Part shown: in pieces, positions 29,920 through 38,979 of the stretch
Layout: every line of letters begins with the position of its first letter
Numbering within the stretch: position 1 is the first letter of the stretch
Source: Dokdonia pacifica
Lineage (GTDB): Bacteria > Bacteroidota > Bacteroidia > Flavobacteriales > Flavobacteriaceae
DNA: 64,000 nt
Reading direction: 5' to 3'
NCBI RefSeq assembly: GCF_900188275.1
Contig: NZ_FZNY01000003.1
Span: 248,001 to 312,000 of the forward strand
Notes under the pieces: generated by a model
Databases searched by the model: none
Seen by the model: only the letters and a program-made list of their open reading frames with translations
What the model was told of the DNA's origin: nothing
Program-made: the position numbers and the translations under genes

Positions 29920-30447
29920 ATGGAAGCACTCAAATACCCAATAGGCACATTTACGCCACCAGAAACCATTTCTGATGAAAAATTAAAAGAATGGATTACC
30001 ATTCTAGAAGTATTACCAGCACAGTTACGTGATATGGTAAGCGAAATGAAAGATGAACAGTTAGACACACCCTACCGCCCAGAAGGATGGACTGTACGAC
30101 AGGTAGTTCACCATGTAGCAGATAGTCATCACCATAGTTATATTCGTTTTAAATGGGCACTTACAGAAGATAATCCAATCATTAAGCCATATTTAGAAAA
30201 GGAATGGACTGATCTTCCAGATTTGAAAGGAATGCCAGTAGAATGGTCATTAAAACATCTAGAGGCGGTACATTATAAGCTCGTACGTTTGTTACGTAGT
30301 TTAAGTGATGAACAGTTAGAACGTACGTTTATTCATCCAGATGGAAATAAAACGATTTCTTTACGCCAAAATGTAGGACAATATGCGTGGCATGGAATGC
30401 ATCACTACATGCATATTGCAAACCTTGTGAAGAGAGAAGGGTGGTAG
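29920..30447 (+). CDS. DinB/YfiT family putative metal-dependent hydrolase
   Basis: 175 residues, a four-helix DinB-superfamily fold with the YfiT signature YPIGTF at the N-terminus and GWTVRQVVHHVADSHH at about 56-71. Metal-binding histidines are at 64/65 and around 158-162 (WHGMHH). In Bacillus, YfiT relatives are bacillithiol transferases or metal-dependent hydrolases; the cofactor thiol in this organism is unknown. The protein is cytosolic. The ATG lies 14 bp after a terminator, so the leader must be very short or start within the hairpin. Confidence 0.85.
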   Translation: MEALKYPIGTFTPPETISDEKLKEWITILEVLPAQLRDMVSEMKDEQLDTPYRPEGWTVRQVVHHVADSHHHSYIRFKWALTEDNPIIKPYLEKEWTDLPDLKGMPVEWSLKHLEAVHYKLVRLLRSLSDEQLERTFIHPDGNKTISLRQNVGQYAWHGMHHYMHIANLVKREGW

Positions 30448-30473
30448 TCACCAAATACTAGATATGATTTAAG

Positions 30474-30504
30474 AAGCCTATGATCACTGATGATAGGCTT
30501 TTTT
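30474..30504 (+). terminator. intrinsic terminator between convergent genes
   Basis: The arms 30474-30481 and 30493-30500 pair over 8 bp, followed by a T run on the plus strand. It serves the YfiT-like gene and lies just beyond the 3' end of the minus-strand gene 30519-31112. Confidence 0.65.
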
Positions 30505-30518
30505 AATCATTGATATTT

Positions 30519-31112
30519 CTAAACTCTTTTGGGTTTTATTACTTTGGTTTTAACTATTTCTCCTTTTTCATTAAAAAATGTAATCGTTTCTTTTACTACT
30601 AATCCTTTTATTTCAATATATATATGTTTATACAAAAACCTTTCTTTGGTGTTTTTGGAGAGCTTATAATAATTAATGGTTCTTTTAATATCCCCTAAAT
30701 CAGTTGGATTCAATTCATATCTTTTGAAATATTCCTCTAAATCTCTAGCATCATTATCTATTTCTGTTGTGATCCATTCCTCCGTGAGTTCTCCTGTTTT
30801 ATCATAGAACTTTTCATTTAAATAATACCCATATGCATCTTTGACTGATATTCTACCAATAGTTCCATTTTTATGATAGAAAATACTGATGCCGTTTTCC
30901 TTAAGATATTCTTTGTCTTGAAATGTATATTCTGTTTGTTTTGCTAAGTGTTTTATTTGTCCATTGCTGTAATATGTGGTGTCAACAGTTGAGCTTCCTT
31001 TTTCTAATCCAGACATTAGTGTCATAAATCGTTCTGTATGTTGTGCATATGAACTAAAACCTATAAAAAATATAATATAACAGAGACACTTGAGATTAGT
31101 TTGAAAGTTCAT
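30519..31112 (-). CDS. secreted protein with YwqK/MORN-like repeats
   Basis: 197 residues. A hydrophobic signal peptide ends near SSYAQ. The centre has repeats of the YwqK/MORN-variant kind: YYSNGQIKHLA, FYHKNGTIGRI and FYDKTGELTEEW, each with an aromatic pair, Asn/Lys-Gly and a hydrophobic tail. Such proteins are common, secreted and poorly characterised in Bacteroidota. The C-terminus repeats once more (FFNEKGEIVKTK). The role is unknown. Confidence 0.7.
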   Translation of the reverse strand: MNFQTNLKCLCYIIFFIGFSSYAQHTERFMTLMSGLEKGSSTVDTTYYSNGQIKHLAKQTEYTFQDKEYLKENGISIFYHKNGTIGRISVKDAYGYYLNEKFYDKTGELTEEWITTEIDNDARDLEEYFKRYELNPTDLGDIKRTINYYKLSKNTKERFLYKHIYIEIKGLVVKETITFFNEKGEIVKTKVIKPKRV

Positions 31113-31221
31113 GTTATAGTGATCGAGTTTATAAGATATTGTCTTTATGTTGAAAGACGATATCTATTAGCCGTTGTTGCAAAAGTCATTTATTTTATAA
31201 AACGTCTTTTATAGAAGGCGA

Positions 31222-32268
31222 TTAGCTTTTACTCTTTATATATTTAATGGCTTCTATAATGTTTTTATCTTTTGTAAGGTCTTCAAAGTTAGCTTCTTTT
31301 ATGATTTCAATATCAGGAGTGATATATTCTCTATATTTTTCCTGAGCATCGGTTATATAGGATGTGGTGAGGGCTATTTTGACAGTATAAGGAAGTTCAA
31401 ACAAGTCGTTTCCAGTTAAAAAGCCATAGGTGTTTTCTCCTATAAAAGTGACATTCTCTCTATTTTTAAATGCGACTGCAATATCTTCGCCAGAACTTCC
31501 AGTGAGTTTACCAATGAGCAATGCTACGGGTATATTAGTATCTGGCTTTATGGAAGGTATTACTTTTGCTTTTAACACCTTACCTTCGTAAAACCCTCCA
31601 TCTTTTAATGTGTGAACTCCAATGTTAATACCATCATTGTCAATTGCATTATACATCAGGTTATCCCCTAATAAGCTGTGTAGAGCAGCTAGCATAGGAA
31701 ACACATTCCCACCACCATTAAATCGTAAATCTATTACCCATCCTTTTATTTTTTTTATTTTTTGTAGCGTGACTATTTCATCATACATTTTTTGGGTTTC
31801 TATATTAAGAGAATCCTGAGTTAAATCAATCATTAACATTCCTGGTATATTGATATATCCAATATTTTCATTAATGAGTTGTACTTTAAATGGAGGTCTT
31901 TTTTCTAATTCTATTAAAAATGCGCTATTGAAATCTTCTTTAGATAATTGTTTGTTTAATGTGCTCCTATAAAAGCCTTTATCTGAAAATAAGCTACAAT
32001 GATTGCATTTAATAGTATCAAAAACTTTAGTTGTTGTCTCTAAAGAAGTAGCAAAATCTTTTGCTTTAAGCGCTTGTTCAAGGGAGTATTTCCTTACAGT
32101 ATTCCAATCTACATCTTCACGATTTAAATATTTTGATTCTAGATTGTTTAATAAATCATGGTAAAAGAATGTGATACTATCTTTAACGGTTAGGGATGTG
32201 TCTTGCGCATATGCCGTTGAGATTAATAAAAAAAAGCATAGTAAGATACCTGTACTTATTGATTTCAT
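31222..32268 (-). CDS. S41 family peptidase (tail-specific protease type)
   Basis: 348 residues with signal peptide to TAYAQ. An N-terminal helical domain (30-130) precedes the S41 domain: GYINIPGM, GWVIDLRFNGGGN, and the nucleophile region KLTGSSGEDIA (Ser258/259), followed by FIGENTYGFLTGND. No PDZ domain is visible, unlike the longer S41 gene at 37045-38754. It is periplasmic or secreted; the substrate is unknown. Confidence 0.85.
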   Translation of the reverse strand: MKSISTGILLCFFLLISTAYAQDTSLTVKDSITFFYHDLLNNLESKYLNREDVDWNTVRKYSLEQALKAKDFATSLETTTKVFDTIKCNHCSLFSDKGFYRSTLNKQLSKEDFNSAFLIELEKRPPFKVQLINENIGYINIPGMLMIDLTQDSLNIETQKMYDEIVTLQKIKKIKGWVIDLRFNGGGNVFPMLAALHSLLGDNLMYNAIDNDGINIGVHTLKDGGFYEGKVLKAKVIPSIKPDTNIPVALLIGKLTGSSGEDIAVAFKNRENVTFIGENTYGFLTGNDLFELPYTVKIALTTSYITDAQEKYREYITPDIEIIKEANFEDLTKDKNIIEAIKYIKSKS

Positions 32269-32372
32269 ATTTGTGTCTTTTTGATTAACTATAAAACCAA
32301 AACTAAGCGTTGTGATATAGTTTAGCGATAAAAAAATGATGGAGAATGTCCAGAAAAAAGATATTGGACGTC

Positions 32373-33473
32373 TTAATTTTTATAGGACGCTTTATATTGA
32401 GACGGTGTCATACCAGTCGCTTTTTTAAATACAGCATTAAAAGATGATTTTGAACTAAACCCTGCTTTTTCCCCTATGGCTACTAGGGTATATTTTTCTG
32501 CTTGAGGAGATTGTAAAAGAGTTTTTACTTTATCAATTCTATAGGAATTTATAAAATCAGAAAAGGACATAGAAGCTGTTTCTTGTATATAGATAGATAA
32601 TTCTTTTTCTTTTATGTTGAGAAGCGTAGCTAGGTCTACTACTTTTAAATGTTTGTTTGTAAAAACCTCTTCTGTAGTCATTATCAAATCAAGTTTGTCT
32701 TTTAGTGATTTATGAAATACTTCTTGTTCTTTATCTTTTAGTGTATATGATTTGAATAATAGCTTTGATTTGGTAAAACCAATGTATCCAATCCAATAGA
32801 TATACATAGAATTTAAAAGTAAAATTGCATAATAAAATTGACCACTATCTTCAAGATTAAAACTAATGGCAATGATTTGATGAAGTAAATTCAACATAAT
32901 GAATACAATAAACACCCATGAAAAAGTGCGTAACCATTTCCAATTTTTATAAACAGTAGTAGATCCTTTTATAGTGCTTTGATGTTTTTTAAGAAACCGA
33001 ATTGCATATAACATCATGCATAGGTTAAATAAGAGGTATCCAATATCATTATATAAGAAAAAACCAGTTTGATATACCCGCACAAAAATATATTCATCAA
33101 TTCCTGAATGCACATTTATATACCAGTAAAGTCTTAAGAGTCCATAGATAATCGCCGGAAGAAATAAACAATATTCTATAGAAGAGATTATTTTTTTATT
33201 TGTAATCTGACGTTTGATATAAAAATAAAAACCTACTCCTATAAGGTATTTATATGGAAAAGGAAAAGAAGCAAGTGGTATGGGACCTATAGTTCTTATC
33301 TGCATGTATAAGAACGCATATACCAAATTAAAAAATGACAATGAAAATAAGAATAGTAAATAATTATTACGTGCTTTCTTATTTTCATACGATTGCTTAT
33401 AAATATATATGCAAAGCGTAAAGCCTTGAATAGCTCCGAATAAAACAATAATATTTAAAACGGTGTAATTAAT
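32373..33473 (-). CDS. AraC family regulator with N-terminal membrane domain
   Basis: 366 residues if the ATT at 33473 is the start. The first ordinary start (TTG 33341) would cut the protein in its second membrane helix, while codons upstream continue a clear helix (NYTVLNIIVLFGAIQGF) typical for this family. A stop lies five codons before the ATT, and no ATG, GTG or TTG exists between. About six to seven helices are followed by a C-terminal AraC HTH (GEKAGFSSKSSFNAVF, TGMTPSQYKAS). It probably senses an envelope signal and regulates neighbours. Confidence 0.8.
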   Translation of the reverse strand: MNYTVLNIIVLFGAIQGFTLCIYIYKQSYENKKARNNYLLFLFSLSFFNLVYAFLYMQIRTIGPIPLASFPFPYKYLIGVGFYFYIKRQITNKKIISSIEYCLFLPAIIYGLLRLYWYINVHSGIDEYIFVRVYQTGFFLYNDIGYLLFNLCMMLYAIRFLKKHQSTIKGSTTVYKNWKWLRTFSWVFIVFIMLNLLHQIIAISFNLEDSGQFYYAILLLNSMYIYWIGYIGFTKSKLLFKSYTLKDKEQEVFHKSLKDKLDLIMTTEEVFTNKHLKVVDLATLLNIKEKELSIYIQETASMSFSDFINSYRIDKVKTLLQSPQAEKYTLVAIGEKAGFSSKSSFNAVFKKATGMTPSQYKASYKN

Positions 33474-33524
33474 GTTTCTTTTTATTTACCCAAAGACGAG
33501 GTAAATAATCGGATGTTGCAGGTA

Positions 33525-33857
33525 TTATACTTCTTTAGCTAGTAGTTTATCTGAAATCCTATAGGTAGCCGCATACTGTAAATTTGCTTGCTGTTTTTTA
33601 AATTCAAAAAAAGCTCTTTTATACCATTTAGGGTCGGTAGCTTTCTTTCTGTAGGCTTCGTTGGTTTTTACACCATACATCTTGCCCTCAAACCAAGGTT
33701 CAATACCATAGATGCCAATTCCAAAATGTTCAATTCTTTCAAGGATAACTGCAAAGTCTGCTTCCGAAAAATATGGTGTAGGATCAGCGTCTGATTCTTG
33801 ATGTATCTTTTGAAGATCAGTGAAAATATGCTTTTCTAAAAACTCATTTTTATCCAT
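33525..33857 (-). CDS. conserved hypothetical protein
   Basis: 110 residues, cytosolic, with many aromatic and charged residues (FGIGIYGIEPWFEG, KWYKRAFFEFKKQ). I do not recognise the family. It lies 134 bp downstream of a VOC protein gene on the same strand. Confidence 0.6.
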   Translation of the reverse strand: MDKNEFLEKHIFTDLQKIHQESDADPTPYFSEADFAVILERIEHFGIGIYGIEPWFEGKMYGVKTNEAYRKKATDPKWYKRAFFEFKKQQANLQYAATYRISDKLLAKEV

Positions 33858-33991
33858 AATTAGCTAGTGATTTTTGCAGGTGTATTCTTTGGTAAAGGTA
33901 CAGGTATTCGTATAGCTATTTGATGATCTAACGAAAAAATAAAAATCTTTATTCGTTAGCTATTATGTCTATAAGTAAACATAGCATTTAC

Positions 33992-34345
33992 TTACAGTAT
34001 CTTATCCTTCAATTCTACTTTTCTGCCATCTAAGTCTTGTATTACGGCAGTCTGTCCCCAAGGTGTTTTCTGTATATCAGATAGTATTTTCCAATTTGTT
34101 TCCTTAAGAATTTCTATAGTTTGCGGTAGATTGCGAACATCAAATCCTAATCTAAGAGATGCATCTGCTACTGTCATTGATTTTGTTAGAGGATATATTT
34201 CAAAAACAAATCCATTTGTTTCACAAGCATAATGATATGGGCCTTTCTCATGTTTATGATATTCAAAATTCATCCCCAATAATTCATGTTGAGCTTTTAA
34301 TAATTCAGGTTCTTGAGTTCTAATGACAAGAAGATTTAATTTCAT
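33992..34345 (-). CDS. VOC (glyoxalase/bleomycin-resistance fold) protein
   Basis: 117 residues, one vicinal-oxygen-chelate domain with two beta-alpha-beta modules. The N-terminal MKLNLLVIRTQEPELL, the middle FVFEIYPL and the C-terminal AVIQDLDGRKVEL are characteristic. The last Glu could be a metal ligand. The substrate is unknown. It follows the thioredoxin gene by 23 bp on the same strand. Confidence 0.78.
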   Translation of the reverse strand: MKLNLLVIRTQEPELLKAQHELLGMNFEYHKHEKGPYHYACETNGFVFEIYPLTKSMTVADASLRLGFDVRNLPQTIEILKETNWKILSDIQKTPWGQTAVIQDLDGRKVELKDKIL

Positions 34346-34368
34346 GTGAGGTTAGCAATTACTACTCT

Positions 34369-34842
34369 TTATTTATGATACCTATCTGTATTTATAAAAG
34401 AGTCCATTACTTTAGAAATATTTTTTGGAATATCCTCATCCCATTCACCACTTGTGATTTCTGCAATGACTTCTGCATTTGGATTGGTTTTTATAAATGT
34501 AGGAATGACATTAATACCATAATTTGCATAGACACTTTGTTTTTCTACATCTTCATCTACATTTATTTTAATAAACACAGCATTAGCTAAAGCTTCTTTT
34601 ACAAGATTACTTTTGAAGCTCTTTTTAAAGCGTTTACATGGACCACACCAATCGGCATAAAAATAAATAATGGCTACTTTATCTTGCTTTTCTATGCTAG
34701 TGATTAATTCTTTAAGCTTTAAATCTTGTTCATAATAGTTGACAATAGCTACTTTGGGAGCTTTTGTATCCGTATTTGTTGTAAACGAAAAGAATGTTAC
34801 TGTACTTAGGATAAGAGTAAGGAGAACTATTGTTTTTTTCAT
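34369..34842 (-). CDS. secreted thioredoxin-like protein
   Basis: 157 residues. The signal peptide MKKTIVLLTLILSTVTF precedes a thioredoxin fold with the active site WCGPC (Cys66, Cys69) in a YFYADWCGPCKRFK context, and the cis-Pro in NVIPTF. It probably reduces or transfers electrons to periplasmic partners, like TlpA or DsbE relatives. Its ATG overlaps the stop of the upstream gene (34839-35252) by 4 bp. Confidence 0.85.
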   Translation of the reverse strand: MKKTIVLLTLILSTVTFFSFTTNTDTKAPKVAIVNYYEQDLKLKELITSIEKQDKVAIIYFYADWCGPCKRFKKSFKSNLVKEALANAVFIKINVDEDVEKQSVYANYGINVIPTFIKTNPNAEVIAEITSGEWDEDIPKNISKVMDSFINTDRYHK

Positions 34843-35252
34843 ATGCTTTGATTTTTATACGTTGTTTCTGTTAATGGTTGATTCTCTATTTTTGAAAATC
34901 GTTGTTTATCAGTAGGAAGTATATCAACTATTTCAAATTGCTTTTTATCTAAAACATTAAAATTAACATGGTCTAAATAGAGATCAACCACATTTCTATC
35001 AATCATTATTTTTCCTCCACCGGCCCAATGTCTATCGGTTCCGTCTTTTTTTACTCCAGAAACCCAGTATTCGTCACCAGTTTCAAGATCATAATAATTT
35101 CCTGCTATTCCAGTACCACTTGAACTTTTTAACGCTTTGTTATTAAAATAAACAGTACGCCCAGATTTGGAAAAATCGGGTACTCCTATCCAAGCAGGAC
35201 CATTATCTCCAAAACCACTTTTAAGTTCTATATATTTTAAGGTTTGTTCCAT
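34839..35252 (-). CDS. conserved hypothetical protein (often mislabelled 1-deoxyxylulose-5-phosphate synthase)
   Basis: 137 residues. Segments KYIELKSGFGDNGPAWIG, FSKSGRTVYFNNKAL and DEYWVSGVKKDGTDRHW are of a type I recall in many Bacteroidota, where databases sometimes carry the label 1-deoxyxylulose-5-phosphate synthase. Nothing here resembles a thiamine-diphosphate enzyme, and the length is far too small. The function is unknown. It is coupled to the thioredoxin gene by overlap and lies 8 bp after the cupin gene. Confidence 0.7.
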   Translation of the reverse strand: MEQTLKYIELKSGFGDNGPAWIGVPDFSKSGRTVYFNNKALKSSSGTGIAGNYYDLETGDEYWVSGVKKDGTDRHWAGGGKIMIDRNVVDLYLDHVNFNVLDKKQFEIVDILPTDKQRFSKIENQPLTETTYKNQSI

Positions 35253-35260
35253 AAGATGTA

Positions 35261-35764
35261 TTAAGAATGCGTTAATCTAGTAATAATTGCCGTATGTTCT
35301 GGAAACAATTCGATTAATTCTTTACGAGGAGGCATTACAAAATCTTTAAAATCGAATCCAGGAGAAACAGTACACCCTACAAAGGCATAGGTATCATCAC
35401 CCACCACTTCAGCAGCAAACCAATCACCTCCTTGCACTACCAGTTGTGGTACTTGCCCTAAGACGATATCACGTCCAATTATATGATAGGTATACTTTCC
35501 ATCTTTAGAAATCACATGAAGCCTAATTGGAGCGCCATCATAAAAATGCCAAATCTCATCCTGATTAATTTTATGAAAAGCAGAAAAACTATCGGAGGTT
35601 AATAAAAAGTAGATACTCGTGGCATAATTTCGGTTGCCATCATAGGCTTCTGGAAGTGCAGTTGCAGGAATGCTTCCTTCACTCCTGTAGACTTCTTTAT
35701 AATACCCTCCTTCTGGATGAGGTAAGAGATCTAAGGCTTCTATAAGGTTTTCTTTAGTGTTCAT
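35261..35764 (-). CDS. cupin domain protein (DUF985 type)
   Basis: 167 residues. The sequence LDLLPHPEGGYYKEVYRS at the N-terminus and HKINQDEIWHFYDGAPIRLHVI in the middle are typical of DUF985 cupins, ending with GCTVSPGFDFKDF. It is a small cytosolic beta-barrel, perhaps binding a sugar or nucleotide ligand; the catalytic role is unknown. It heads a minus-strand group with the next two genes. Confidence 0.85.
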   Translation of the reverse strand: MNTKENLIEALDLLPHPEGGYYKEVYRSEGSIPATALPEAYDGNRNYATSIYFLLTSDSFSAFHKINQDEIWHFYDGAPIRLHVISKDGKYTYHIIGRDIVLGQVPQLVVQGGDWFAAEVVGDDTYAFVGCTVSPGFDFKDFVMPPRKELIELFPEHTAIITRLTHS

Positions 35765-35798
35765 CTATAAATGAGTTTATTTTCTTTTAAATAATGCG

Positions 35799-36923
35799 CT
35801 ATATACTTGTTAATTTAATAAACGTTGGGTGTGTCCATAGATTTTTTAATTCAATATATTGTTTTGCATCCTCTTTTAATTCAGGTTCTAATTGAAATGT
35901 TTTTTCTAGATATTCAAAACTCTCGCTTTCTTTGTTTTGTAAATTCTTAATAATTGCTATTTGATAATAGTTCCAGGAAAAGGGGTTTATGTTATTTAAT
36001 TGCTCAAAAAGTATTATGGCTTCTTCAAGTTCATCAATGCCTTTAAGATATAGTGCTTTACAATAATCAAGTTGGTATTTTGCTTCTTTCGAAAGCCCAT
36101 TTTCTATAATATCAAATTCTCTTAGCGCTTCTTTTTTATCAGGAATACGGTTAAATATATTTAAGAGTAGCTGTATAGCTATTTGTTCAGAATAATATTC
36201 AGAAAAGAGTTTCTTAAGTTCTTTAAGAGCGTTTTTTAGATCATTCTGTTTGATATAATATTGTATGATATACATTAGCGCATTTGGACTTTTATCATCT
36301 ACACTTAAACAAGCCTTGACAGTATCTATAAACTTGTCTTCGCCTTCTGAAACCATAATCTCATAAAAAGCTTGCATTTTATTTTCAAGAATCTGAATAT
36401 TTTTAGGATCAAATTCTAATGCCTTATCATAAAATGCTACAGCTTTTTTATACTCACCACGTATGGAGTATAATGTGCCTTTATTTGCATAAGCTAATGT
36501 GGCTGTTTCATCAAGTTCTATCGCTTTGTCAAAAAGTTCAAGTGCATTTTCTAAGTTATCTCTTTCCATTTGGTAGGCACCAAATCCAATATATTTATCA
36601 ACTTGATCTTTAGTTACACTCCCTTTTTTATGATCAGGATTAGGTTGAATCTTTATTTCTGAAATTTCTCCAGAATCTAATTTCCCCTGAAAATCATCCA
36701 CCATATTAGAAACAATTCTTTTTAAATTTTCTATTACTTGATTGCATTGATGCTCAGTAAGTCCCTCTTTTGCTAATTGTTTTTTGACAATAATGTAATC
36801 ATGGTTGTTTTCAAAATATACAGTTTGTGCTAGTGCTGTAATTTCAGTTTGGTATTGAAGTGAATTAAAAGTCTCACTTTTAATTCCTTTTTTCTTTGAT
36901 TTCATAAAGTCAAATATTCCCAT
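35799..36923 (-). CDS. tetratricopeptide repeat protein
   Basis: 374 residues. The N-terminal 110 residues are helical and basic (MGIFDFMKSKKKG), then TPR units follow from about residue 115 (AYQMERDNLENALELFDKAIELDE, TLYSIRGEYKKAVAFYDKALEFD) and again near the C-terminus (IILFEQLNNINPFSWNYYQIA). There is no signal peptide, so it is a cytosolic scaffold protein. Partners are unknown. Confidence 0.75.
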   Translation of the reverse strand: MGIFDFMKSKKKGIKSETFNSLQYQTEITALAQTVYFENNHDYIIVKKQLAKEGLTEHQCNQVIENLKRIVSNMVDDFQGKLDSGEISEIKIQPNPDHKKGSVTKDQVDKYIGFGAYQMERDNLENALELFDKAIELDETATLAYANKGTLYSIRGEYKKAVAFYDKALEFDPKNIQILENKMQAFYEIMVSEGEDKFIDTVKACLSVDDKSPNALMYIIQYYIKQNDLKNALKELKKLFSEYYSEQIAIQLLLNIFNRIPDKKEALREFDIIENGLSKEAKYQLDYCKALYLKGIDELEEAIILFEQLNNINPFSWNYYQIAIIKNLQNKESESFEYLEKTFQLEPELKEDAKQYIELKNLWTHPTFIKLTSI

Positions 36924-36999
36924 ACTTTTTGATGTTTAATAAATAAGATATTACTATTTCTTACTGAGAATGAAGATACTTAAATTAAAAGTCTTTATA

Positions 37000-37015
37000 C
37001 GCTTTCGCGAAAGCG
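37000..37015. repeat. CGCTTTCGCGAAAGCG palindrome, intergenic
   Basis: A perfect 16-bp copy with TATA immediately before it (TTTATACGCTTT), between the S41 gene 3' end and the TPR gene start. Confidence 0.9.
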
Positions 37016-37044
37016 TAAAAAAGAATAATGCCATTCGATTATTT

Positions 37045-38754
37045 TCAGTACTTTAAAATATAAGCTTTTGCAGCTTCAAGCACTTCATCTTTCCCGTTTT
37101 TAATACCTTCTATGGTAGGAGTGACCTCAATATCTGGAACAATACCTATGCGTTGTGTTTCGGTACCATCAGGATAATATACACCAATACCAGAAATCAT
37201 AGTGACGAGTCCGCCGGGTAAATCAATTTTTGAAACATCGCCATCGGCACCAGCTGTGGCGCTTCCTATTACTGTAGTATGTACACCCGCTTGAAATGCC
37301 ATGGTTGTATATTCTGATTGACTTTGAGAATTTTCATTTACTAGTACAACAACTTTTCCTGTATACGGTTGCTTTGATGTCGGAATAGAAAGTGGTTCTC
37401 CAAATTTAAATTCCCCTGGATTTTCTTTATTAGGGATTGTGAATTTTACAAAAGGTGTTGCCTCCTCTACAAAATAGTTTCCCAATAAATAAGGGATATA
37501 TGTATTAGGATAATGACGTAGATCAATAATAATTCCTTTAGCATTTATGAATTCTTTTTTGATGCTAGCAATATCACTTTTCTCGATATGTTTTACACTC
37601 ATATAACCTATGTTGTGATCTAAAAAGTAAAAGCGTTGTTCTTTATCTTTATCAAACCATTGTTGGAGGTTTAATTTTTCTCTAGGATATACAGCTACTT
37701 GATATGAAGCCTTTTTACCATTTCGAATGACTCCTACATTGATACTATCTTTATTAGAGCGCAAAAGAATACTTGATAGTTTTCTGTGTAACGAAGCAGT
37801 ATTAGAAACAGGAATTACGGGAGATAATTTCTTTATTAAATCATCAATAGGTTGTCCATCTACAGAGGTGATGATATCACCTATTTCAATATTGTTTTCT
37901 TGTTTTAACGCTTCATTATAATGATCTATCACCACAAGTTGGTTTTCAATAAACTGCATTCGAAAAGAAGGGAGGTTAGTTCCTTTCCATTCTTTGAGTT
38001 TATCATCACCTTCCCATAGTGTAGCATGGGTGTCTTGAACATCACCAATTATTTTTATAGTAGCGAATTCATATTCAAGTTCGTTTTTTGCATTGATAAA
38101 TAGCGGTATGTATTCTTTTAGGGTTGTATCCCAATTTTTATCGGCGATATGCTTATATGGAAAGAAGTAATGAATGATATTCCAATATCTATATAGTGCT
38201 AATAACCTATAACCCGTATCTGGATAAGTTGCGTCAGCATACGGTTCTTCAGCAAATTGAGCGTTTCCAATATAAGGTTTTATAGATACGTACTGTTGTT
38301 TTCCTTGATGTCTATTAGTATAGATATTTTGTAGTCTGTCTTTTAAGGAAATGCTTAATTGATGTTGCGTCGTCCAATCTAAGTTGGGTTTACGTTGCGC
38401 ATCAGGATCAGTAGGGATACATTTTTTACAAGCTGGAACTTCACCTAACCCATCTATCCATTCTAGGAGTAATTGATCTCTATCATTAGTTGTAACCTTT
38501 AGATATTTGGGTAAAAATGCAAATAATTCGTAATCCCATTGATAAGTTCCTTTTGCAACTGCGGGATGATGGTATTTTAAAAACCCCCAGATTTTACCTA
38601 ATAGTTCTAGATTATCAATACGCTCAGGCGTGAGATTAGAAATAGTGATATTAGACCCATTTTCAAAGGTATTTGTTGTTGGTTGTCTACTATTTGTTTG
38701 AGATTGGCATGATAGGATTCCTATGACAAAAAGGAGGAGTGTGATTTTTTTCAT
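37045..38754 (-). CDS. S41 family peptidase with PDZ domain, lipoprotein
   Basis: 569 residues from ATG 38754. The longer frame upstream begins in a repeat element and lacks a signal, whereas here MKKITLLLFVIGILSC gives a lipobox. An N-terminal helical region (LLGKIWGFLKYHHP) leads to a PDZ-like segment (EIGDIITSVDGQPI, about 300-370) and the S41 domain (GYMSVKHIEKSD, IIDLRHYP, nucleophile region NENSQSQSEYTT, GSATAGADGD). It is an envelope protease of the carboxy-terminal-processing type, substrate unknown. Confidence 0.85.
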   Translation of the reverse strand: MKKITLLLFVIGILSCQSQTNSRQPTTNTFENGSNITISNLTPERIDNLELLGKIWGFLKYHHPAVAKGTYQWDYELFAFLPKYLKVTTNDRDQLLLEWIDGLGEVPACKKCIPTDPDAQRKPNLDWTTQHQLSISLKDRLQNIYTNRHQGKQQYVSIKPYIGNAQFAEEPYADATYPDTGYRLLALYRYWNIIHYFFPYKHIADKNWDTTLKEYIPLFINAKNELEYEFATIKIIGDVQDTHATLWEGDDKLKEWKGTNLPSFRMQFIENQLVVIDHYNEALKQENNIEIGDIITSVDGQPIDDLIKKLSPVIPVSNTASLHRKLSSILLRSNKDSINVGVIRNGKKASYQVAVYPREKLNLQQWFDKDKEQRFYFLDHNIGYMSVKHIEKSDIASIKKEFINAKGIIIDLRHYPNTYIPYLLGNYFVEEATPFVKFTIPNKENPGEFKFGEPLSIPTSKQPYTGKVVVLVNENSQSQSEYTTMAFQAGVHTTVIGSATAGADGDVSKIDLPGGLVTMISGIGVYYPDGTETQRIGIVPDIEVTPTIEGIKNGKDEVLEAAKAYILKY

Positions 38755-38843
38755 TGATTGATATGTGAGTTCAATCTGTTGACGGATGATCACATACTTT
38801 GTTACACTAATTTCTATTTTATGGATGCTAGTTTTTGATGATA

Positions 38844-38948
38844 CGCTCCTGCCTGCCGGCAAGGCAGGTTCGCGAAATCAAGCTTGCGAGACCTGCCTGC
38901 CGGCAGGCAGGTTCACGACTGGAGGGAGAATAAAATAGTAAAGCATAC
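38844..38948 (+). repeat. composite palindromic element B (both palindromes, head interrupted)
   Basis: The head CGCT/TTCGCGAAA is split by a 21-base variant of the inner palindrome (38848-38868). One unit (38878-38942) carries the perfect 20-bp palindrome CCTGCCTGCCGGCAGGCAGG at 38892-38911, between GAGA and TTCACGAC. The tail is GCATAC. Removing both inserts restores a single 45-bp unit and an intact head. Confidence 0.8.
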
Positions 38949-38979
38949 TCAGTCAGATTTCTAATTGTAGTACTAAGAG

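Noticed and set aside
33341-33480. A possible frameshift near the N-terminus of the membrane AraC gene
   Set aside because: Re-reading the junction around 33420 base by base gives a continuous frame back to an ATT; no extra base is needed.
38755-38862. N-terminal extension of the S41 peptidase frame (MPAGRS start)
   Set aside because: It starts inside element B, and the lipoprotein signal begins at ATG 38754.
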